From assembly GCA_048013815.1 (NCBI GenBank), contig CM106585.1:5394001-5458000 (forward strand): 64,000 nucleotides of DNA. The letters run 5' to 3'. The stretch comes from Setoptus koraiensis. Its lineage: Eukaryota > Arthropoda. Below are positions 56,345-64,000 of the stretch, in pieces. Position numbers and translations under genes: made by a program. The notes beneath the pieces were generated by a model that was not told the DNA's origin, searched no databases, and saw only the letters and a list, made by a program, of their open reading frames with translations. Position 1 is the stretch's first letter. Each line of letters begins with the position of its first letter.

Positions 56345-56831
56345 CTGTCACAGTGTCGCAATGCGTTGCGCCGGGGTCTTGCCAGAATTGCTGCCGTTGG
56401 TGTCGCTGTTGGTGTCGGTGTTGGTGTCGCTATTATCGTTGGTGTCGTTGTTGGCGTTGGTGTCGTTGTTGGCGTTGGTGTCGCTGTCGGCGTCGCTGTC
56501 GGTGTTGTTGCCGCTGTCGGAGCGGTTGAACTGTGCCTGAGATGTGTGCATTGGTCGCGTATTGTTTATGATTAATTAGACGCAATTGCGACTTGTTTGG
56601 CTCGTTTGCCGTCGTTGGCGAGTCGCTTCTGCTTTTTGACGCTTCTCGACGCTTTTTTACGCTTTTTGTTTGTGTTGCGCTCGCTCTCTGCCGCTCGCCA
56701 GCCAGCGCAATCGCTCGCCACTGGCGGCGGCTCACGTGATGCGTCTGTAATTGCGCACAGAGCGCGCCCAATCTCGCCTTTTGTAGCGCTACAAGGCGCA
56801 GATAGAACTCGTATAATGCGCATCCAATCGC

Positions 56832-56885
56832 ACAGGTGAGCGCACAGGTGAGCGCACAGGTGAGCGCACAGGTAAGCGCACGGGT
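56832..56885 (+). repeat. 12-bp tandem repeat of splice-donor-like units
   Basis: Consecutive copies of ACAGGTGAGCGC (one with GTAAGC), each containing a consensus 5' splice site CAG|GTGAG on the plus strand, opposite to the PDE4 gene. Confidence 0.85.
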
Positions 56886-57710
56886 GATAATGGCAGCGGC
56901 AATAAAGGCCGACAGGCGAGCGAGAGTGCAAATTGCAAGGTGCAAAGTGCAGGGTGCAGCTCGCCGCGCTCTCTGGCCAGCGGGTGAGCGGCTGGCACCG
57001 GCTGCGCCGTCTGTCGGCTCACTGGAGTCTGGTGACTAGACCGCGGCTCGCGGGCGAGCATCCGAACGCAAGCCGGCGAACGCAAGCGAATTTAAACTGG
57101 CGAATGCCAGCGAACACAAGCGAACGCAATCGAACGCAAGCCAGAACAGAAGCGAGAATGGAAGCCAGAACAGGAGCGAGAGTGGAAGCCGCGGTGCAAG
57201 CGGGTGCGACAAGCCAGCGACAGGTTGTTTGCGGGTGCGCGTGCACCGTCGGCATTCGTTGCATCGGTGCGCGACAGGTGAGCGAGCGAGGGGCCGCTAG
57301 CGACTGCTGGCTGCTGCTGCGCTGGCTGCAAATCCTGTTCTGCGGCTGGCAGCGCGCAACTGGCATCACGCAACTGCCATCAACATGCAATCGCAGTAGG
57401 CAAAGGTGAGCTGCACAATCAAATTGTGAAAGCGACTCGCTGCCGATCGACTCGCCGCCACCAAATTGGCTGCCGCTGGCTTGGCTGCCGCTCGATCGGC
57501 TGCCATTCAGCCGGCCGACAAGCTTTGTTGTGAGCACACTCACCTGTCTCAATTTGATAATTCCAGAATTGATAATTCGAGAGTTTATAATTCGAGAATT
57601 GATAGTCTGAGCAGCGACTCTCGCAATTTGCGAGCCAGCGAACGGCTGCCGAGAGGCTTGTGAGCGCTGTGGGCGCAGTGAGCGCGCGCGCTCGCACAAC
57701 GTTGCTGTTT

Positions 57711-58210
57711 NNNNNNNNNNNNNNNNNNNNNNNNNNNNNNNNNNNNNNNNNNNNNNNNNNNNNNNNNNNNNNNNNNNNNNNNNNNNNNNNNNNNNNNNNN
57801 NNNNNNNNNNNNNNNNNNNNNNNNNNNNNNNNNNNNNNNNNNNNNNNNNNNNNNNNNNNNNNNNNNNNNNNNNNNNNNNNNNNNNNNNNNNNNNNNNNNN
57901 NNNNNNNNNNNNNNNNNNNNNNNNNNNNNNNNNNNNNNNNNNNNNNNNNNNNNNNNNNNNNNNNNNNNNNNNNNNNNNNNNNNNNNNNNNNNNNNNNNNN
58001 NNNNNNNNNNNNNNNNNNNNNNNNNNNNNNNNNNNNNNNNNNNNNNNNNNNNNNNNNNNNNNNNNNNNNNNNNNNNNNNNNNNNNNNNNNNNNNNNNNNN
58101 NNNNNNNNNNNNNNNNNNNNNNNNNNNNNNNNNNNNNNNNNNNNNNNNNNNNNNNNNNNNNNNNNNNNNNNNNNNNNNNNNNNNNNNNNNNNNNNNNNNN
58201 NNNNNNNNNN
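57711..58210. other. Assembly gap of 500 N
   Basis: Exactly 500 undefined bases. The round number suggests a placeholder, so the true distance and content are unknown. It sits in GC-rich repeat DNA within the PDE4 gene. Confidence 1.
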
Positions 58211-59424
58211 GGAGCAGATAGCTGCTCCAACAGGCTCACACGGCAGCCAGTCTCGCCATGCAGCCCGCCGCTGTATTACTAACACAGTGTTATGCAACCG
58301 GCGCGCAGAGCCTCCCCCGACAATATCAACGCACATAAACATGTGCTAATTAATGTGCTAATTAATGTGCTAATTGTACGTATAGTTGAGGCACAGCGAC
58401 GCTGTGCCCCACTGACAGCGTCGCTGTGCCCCAGCGATACTCGCAGTTCAACTGCAGCATCCACGGCTTACAATTGCGTGCGTTGCAAAACGCAAGCCTG
58501 TTGCCCATCGATTCAATTGGGCAACCACTCGACAACCATTGACAAAATGCGCCACCAGCCACGAGAGTCACTGTTGCGCGTGCACCACTCGACACCCACA
58601 GACCAGCCGCACAGGTGACATAATCAGGTGACATAATCAGCTGGCACCAGCCGGCACCAAATGACAATGCGTCATTGGCCAGCGTTGGACGCCGACAGGC
58701 CGACAGGCTGGCACATGCGCATGTGCATGTGGTGCAATGCGGTGCAATGTGACGCAATGTGGTGCAGGTCGCAACGTGTGCATCTTTTCGTTTCCGGTCA
58801 AACTGTATGCAAGACGCATGAAAATGAAGCGAACGCACACAGTTTCAGCTTACACTGTTGCACTTGTCGGCCACTAGTAGTGCTAGCAGTGCTAGTGGCC
58901 GGCTATCAAGCAAAGTGGTGCTAGTGGCACCATATGCACCTTGCAATTGTTGAATGTCGCGCCAAATCAACAACATGCATGCAATATGCAGCGAACAACA
59001 TATGATAAAGCTAACAACATCAATGACGTAATAATAATGATGACATGCATCATGATCATTAGTTACAAATTATGACTCATAGTTTATGAGACTGATATTT
59101 GATGAGCAGGCTATTTGTCAACTTTGGCCACCAAATGATAGAAAACCAAACCACAGCAACCTGTCGTGTCGAGCAACTTTTGGTCGAGTTCAAGTCGACC
59201 ACGGCGCCGGCTTCACCTGGCCGCTTTGCACATGTGATTGCTTATTTTGGGGTTACATCAAATGTCAAACGAGCTGACAGGAGCTGTGGACGCTGTGACA
59301 AGATGGGACAAAACGCGACCAAATGCGACCAGTCGCACCAAAAGTTTGTGCACAAACTGAGACACAAACTGTCACCATCAATTGGTTAGTTAGTTAATTA
59401 TTATCATCATTCGTTTGTACTCAC

Positions 59425-59532
59425 CTGTTGACGGGCACCGGCGCGTGCGTTATGTGTATGTAGTTGTGGCGCACATTCCTCAGGCTGGCCAGAATCTGCG
59501 CAAAGGGGGTCACAATGAGGTCCTCGCCGTGA
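59425..59532 (-). CDS. dnc: PDE4/dunce UCR1 exon
   Basis: A 108-base exon flanked by acceptor CAACCACAG (exon start 59532) and donor AACAG|GTGAGT (exon end 59425), entering and leaving in phase 2. It encodes [20 protein letters not shown] followed by [15 protein letters not shown], the core of the upstream conserved region 1 of long-form PDE4 enzymes, which carries the contact surface for UCR2. Its presence shows that this gene makes a long form. The preceding exon, with the PKA-site region of UCR1, was not found and may lie right of 64 kb. In the long ORFs of this region the exon is read in another frame, so it is easily missed. Confidence 0.88.
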
Positions 59533-62500
59533 CTGTGGTTGCGAATGTGAGACAAGGGAGAGAGAAAAGTTAGCTGATTTTGAGCGAGTTACAATGCGAG
59601 TCAGTTGCTTTCGAATCGACAACAAACAAAACAAACGAATTGCGGACGCTATTGCGTAACGATTCCAGCTGACGAAGCGGGCAAACTGGATCTTATTTGC
59701 AATGTTTGTTAGTTGTCAAGTGACCACAACGTTACGACACGTCATACCGCTGTAACGCAATGTTCGTACATGTAATGCAATCTCATTGTTGTGTTGTATC
59801 GCGTTGTTCATCGACGTCGATGAAAATGAATTCACTTGAAAGTGACATCATTCAAATAAATCATCATCAACTTATACGTAGACGTACACGTATAAATGAG
59901 GTTGCTATGTGCATCGTAGGTCACCTGTTGAACAGGCGCCATTGCGAGCTCAAGATAGAAGATATAAGAGTGAGAGTGAGAGTTGCGCTTATCGTCGTCG
60001 CTCACAAAACAAACTGCAAACAATACAAAGTGTGTCAGTGGGTCAATATACAAATGATAAAAAACAAAAAGACACTTGTTACTATCTGGTGTGAGGGGCA
60101 CACTGAGCAAACAATTGCACAAAGCGCTCGCCAAGTCGCTTGCCAAGTCGCTTGCGAGAGGCACGGATTTGAGGGGCGCCCAGTGTGCCGGATAGTGATG
60201 GCTGCGGCTGATACTGACAATTGTATGCTGTAGATTATATGTTATAGATGCAACTTGGCGAGCTAAACAAATTCAATTGCAATAAATTTCAATTTGCATT
60301 TATATATTATATATTGGCCGTTGTACATTGTATTTTATATTTACATTATCGTATATTCACCGTGAATACGGCACCGTGCGATTCACGACAATTATTCTTA
60401 TTATTGAATAGTCTCGCCGTCGCGTTCACTAGCCGATACCGCATGCACTGTCTGGCACAAATTACGTGACACTGGCGACATTTGTGACACCAGTGACATT
60501 TGTGACATTGGTGAGTAGATCTCATTAGCAAGTAAGAGAGGATCTCGAGAGAATAGTGATAATGCCAAGATGTGTTGGCAGTCGCATCTCAAGCGTGGAT
60601 AGGCCGTTTGGCAGGACAATCCTGCAAACAATGACTGACAAATTTTCTGGGCACGCGCAAGCGACACCAAGAGACCAGAAAATTTCTGATATTCACAGCA
60701 AATTTCGAGCAATTTCGAGCAATCTTGAGCAATTTCGGTGTGACTGAACGGAAGATCTGCTGGAGAGCGGGCCAGCAGCTCGCTCGTTGGGCTCGAAATA
60801 TCGGTCATGTTGCGTATGCCAGCGTTCGGCTAGCTTGTGAGTCACAAGTCGTTCAACTAGAACAGTTTGAAACAGAGAGCGTTCTCAGCGACCTCTGTCA
60901 GGCACTGTCGCCAAATTCAATTGCCAGTGGAAATAATTGAAATTCACAACCCGAGCACCCCAATGCCAGCACCTGTTCTCATCGCATTTCCAGGCTGTTT
61001 CGGCCCAAAATCCGCTGTATCATTGTGTCGTTCGGGCCGTCGCAAGCCAAGCGTGATGCGCAAGCCAATGACGCCGCCCCCGGCTCAAACGCACAGCGTG
61101 ACAAAATGACATTTTTACGCTGACTTGCTTCTCCACGGGGCCCCCATTTAGCTGTTTAGCTATTTAGCTTGCTCTTGAGGGGCTTCTAGGGGCCAGCGAT
61201 GCAACAAAGTCGCTGCCGTGGCCAATTGTCGACAATAGGTGAGCACACACACCTCTTGTTGTGCCACCTATCGGCCAAGTGTGTGTCACCTCAGTTTGTG
61301 TCACCTCTCAGTTTGTGTCCACTGGCAGGCTTATTGCCGCTGGGCGCGCGTGCACTTGTCGGCGGCGCACCTAGCGGCAACTGCCAACACGACACATTGT
61401 CTATGGTGGCTTGTCACTTGTCACCTGTCATGTAACCTGTCATGTGTGTCACACGAGTGCAAATCGCGCCCACTCTGTGCGCGCACCACCTGTGCCCGAT
61501 TTGTATTTGTGTTTGGCACATTTTGTGTATGTGTGCCTCACACTGTGTGTGCGCTCTGTGTCGACCTCGACGCACAGCTAGCCAGCGCAAACAGTGCACA
61601 GTGTGCAGACAACGTTTGAGCTTGCCACCGTGAGCTAGCCACCGTGAGCTTGCCACTGTGAGCTCGCCATTGTGAGCTCGCCATTGTGAGCTCGCCATCA
61701 CGAGCCTGCCATTATGAGCTTGTCATCACGAGCTCGTATCGAGAGCCTGTATCAAGAGCTCAAGTTGGCCTTGTGAAACTTTTCCACTCGTTGTGCGGCG
61801 CACAAGTGCGTCCTGTGCCATATATGCTCTTTGCGCCGCACGATGCTCGCTGCGCTTTTGGGAGCCCCCGAAGCCCGCGATCATAATTGGACTTTTGCCG
61901 GTGCACTGGCCCTATAAAGTTTATAGTATAAACTGTGTTTGTGTAATGTAGTTTATTCTTGGACTTGCCGCTCGCCCGCGATGTCGATTTATGGGGCGAG
62001 CCGGCGAGCACAGCGGCCAATAATAAATATATAACGGGCGACAATGGTTACCGATAATTGGTCGGCCTGTTGGGCGCCACTAGCAGTTATGTAACGCCAA
62101 CAGACTGCCAGCCGCTATTATGATTTGATTTGGCAACTGGCTTTTGGGGGGGGGGGGCGGGGGAGGGGCGCCGTGGTAGTAACTGTAACTAACTAACTGA
62201 CGTTGTTTCATTTGTGGCCAAGCGTGGCGATCATTAGCCGATACACACTCACAGTTGATTCGTCTGGCTTTCAGTTGATTCATGGGGCCCCGGCCAGCCA
62301 GCCAGTGAGGCCCCCAGTGAGCGTGCAGTTGGCAGCAGTTTGCGGCAGTTTGGGCAGTTTGGGCAGTGCAGCGCCATTTGGCAGGCCAGACATTCAGAGC
62401 AAGAGAGAGAGAGAGAGAGAGCGAGCGAGTGAAACATTGGGGCCGCGGCGACATTTGTCGCAGCCATGTATGCAGAGGATAATATCATTAAGAGCAGTCG

Positions 62501-64000
62501 CCGGTTACATAATCACAGATACATAATCAGACATAATGAGGGGGCGCTGACTTTTCAAACAAGTGCGCGCCGTCGTTTAGCGGCCCTGGCCGCCAGGGCT
62601 GGCGAGGGGCGCACAGAGTGGCGAGCGGCGGGCCGGGCCGGCGCGTTTTAAACTGTTTTAGTCGATCGGATCGGATTAGCCGATGAGCCGAGCCGATGCA
62701 GCGCTGACAAGCTGCGTCTGTCACGGGCTGCCGGGCTGGCTGGCAAGCTCGACTGGAGGCCCCCATCGGGCGGGAATACATTAATTTGGCGCGCACACGC
62801 CAGAGAGGACTGGTGCTCATTTGTATGCAGTCATACTTGACTGGTCGCTTGCGCGACCGCAGCGCCGCCGGGCAGCATCATAATTGACCGGTAGCCACTG
62901 GCGACAGAGGAGCGCGAAGCCCGCGCGCTCTTGAGACGGGCGCCACGGCGCATGATCGGCCCCCGCCCCCCCTCGGCTGCTGCGAGGCCAGCGACTGCAA
63001 ATTGCAACTAGGCACAAAAAGCCTCGGCCGCCAACTGGGCCCAATTGGGGCCACTGGGTCCGACTGGGGCCCCACTGGGGCCCGCGCATCCGGGCCACCT
63101 GTCATCTGGCTCACTGAGCAACACAAAGTCGGCGCTGAGCAACACAAAGTCGGCGCTGAGCGGCCGGCCGGGCCAACATCTTCGAGACGCACTCTGTATA
63201 TATTTTGTGTGTGCGTGTGTTTTTACGTTTTGGGGCGCTTTAAACTGCCTTTATCCGATTGAACAATGGCCCGCGCGGCGGGCCGAAAATGCCCGCGCGG
63301 CGGCCCGATGCCCGAACGGGGCCCGATGCTCGAGAATAACTCAAACGTTCTTGCGAATGTTGCCATGCGGCGCGCATTGTGAGCAATGGCGATGATTTAT
63401 TATTATGTCGCCAGTGTAGCGGCGCCCGCGATATTATCTATGGCGCGCGCCGGCGATAATGAAACCCTATGACGCCCTCACGCCATATCCGCGCGATGAT
63501 GTAATGCGATATGATCGCACTTTGACATTTTGTGTCTGAGAGTGGCTCTAATGTTTTTTGTTGTGTTGTTGCTATTCCGAGTGCCGCCGACTAAACGAAC
63601 GTTCGACAAATTCGCATTTGTCTGACATTTGTCGATGCACACATACTCTGGCTGATACTGATTTCATAATGGGATATCTGCCTGTGTGTTCGCGTGTATC
63701 CGCATGTACCCGTATATATCCGCATGTATCCGAGCGGAGCTATTTGCGCGCCACCGGCCCCCCCCCCCGCAAACAAACACAAAAAGTAAATTAGATCATT
63801 TGGAGCGGGCGCCGCCAGAGAGCGCTAAGCCAGCGCCCTCTCGCAGCGGGTCTCACTGTGGCCAGCATCATCCATCACTCCAACTGGTGCCACTGGTGTG
63901 TCTGTTTGCATTTATTTGCTGCTGGCGCGAGATTTATTTAACTCGTGCCACCACCACGGCGGCGATGCGCCGGCGAGCGCGCCAAAAACCGGGCCGCCCG
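59533..64000. other. Right-edge region, probably further PDE4 intron and 5' flank
   Basis: About 4.5 kb with no supportable exon. The right end (62-64 kb) is conspicuously GC-rich (GCGCGGCGGGCC-like words). Simple features are a ~17-bp tandem repeat at 61620-61745 (TGAGCTCGCCATTG), a G run at about 62148-62165, (GA)n at 62402-62425, two copies of a 21-bp unit (CTGAGCAACACAAAGTCGGCG) at about 63113-63156, and a C run near 63760. Upstream PDE4 exons would be expected on the minus strand here or beyond the window. Confidence 0.5.

Larger units (their letters stand above)
56345..59424. other. PDE4 intronic region with tandem arrays and an assembly gap
   Basis: It includes GTTGGTGTCGTT-like arrays at about 56395-56515, the splice-donor-like 12-bp array at 56832-56885, degenerate GCGAACGCAA repeats at about 57060-57190, GATAATTCGAGA-like repeats at about 57555-57605, and 500 unknown bases at 57711-58210. 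A 3-copy TAATTAATGTGC repeat lies at about 58345-58375. Frames that run across the gap are meaningless. Confidence 0.6.

Noticed and set aside
57019-58349. Long open frames on both strands spanning 57.0-58.3 kb
   Set aside because: They exist only because 500 N are read as sense codons; the flanking residues are repeat-driven and have no protein-like features.
59760-60233. 157-codon plus-strand frame
   Set aside because: Contains duplicated RQVACQVACER-like segments from a local repeat and no recognisable domain; splice sites and a plausible leader are lacking.
61442-61633. Very Cys-rich small frame resembling a toxin or metallothionein
   Set aside because: The cysteines come from TGTGTG-rich simple sequence, there is no signal peptide, and the spacing is irregular.

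Overview
The window is animal nuclear DNA, most likely from an arthropod. Genes are split by short introns (about 95-220 bp where both ends can be read) with GT-AG borders, lie on both strands, and are separated by long stretches full of simple-sequence repeats. The protein set is metazoan: Integrator subunit 3, kappaB-Ras, TTC39, TANGO6, mitoferrin, a proton/myo-inositol cotransporter, CPT1, a fatty acyl-CoA reductase, proteasome alpha5 and a PDE4/dunce phosphodiesterase. The PDE4 regulatory region reads most like insect dunce, and a mite or other chelicerate would fit, but I cannot fix the order from sequence alone. There are no prokaryotic operons and no CRISPR.

Left part (1-15 kb): the 3' end of INTS3 (+) converges on a two-exon gene (-) for an 849-residue low-complexity protein I do not recognise. 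About 6 kb of repeat-rich DNA follows, then an intronless kappaB-Ras gene (+) and a two-exon gene (+) for a secreted Q/P/K-rich protein with no recognised family.

Middle (15-34 kb): TTC39 (+, probable 5' exon near 15.6 kb, coding exons from 19.6 kb) ends 139 bp from the 3' end of the single-exon TANGO6 gene (-). TANGO6 lies head to head with an intronless mitoferrin gene (+). A doubtful two-exon small gene (+, 28.8 kb) and a three-exon myo-inositol transporter with a very long cytoplasmic tail (-) follow.

Right part (34-64 kb): CPT1 (+, first exon not found), fatty acyl-CoA reductase (-), proteasome alpha5 (+) and the dunce-like PDE4 gene (-), which runs from 48.1 kb to at least its UCR1 exon at 59.5 kb. 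The PDE4 introns are long, compositionally odd, full of short tandem arrays and inverted repeats, and hold a 500-base assembly gap. Lipid handling recurs at 40-45 kb (CPT1 takes fatty acyl groups into mitochondria; FAR reduces them to alcohols), but nothing shows that the neighbours are co-regulated.

The least ordinary observation is that the upstream region of the proteasome alpha5 gene, including its TATA box, start-site region and a scrap of its first coding exon, is present a second time, broken into two collinear pieces that flank the CPT1 gene. The orphan core promoter at 42.56 kb points at a fully paired 25-bp hairpin about 235 bases downstream, which makes a candidate small-RNA locus.
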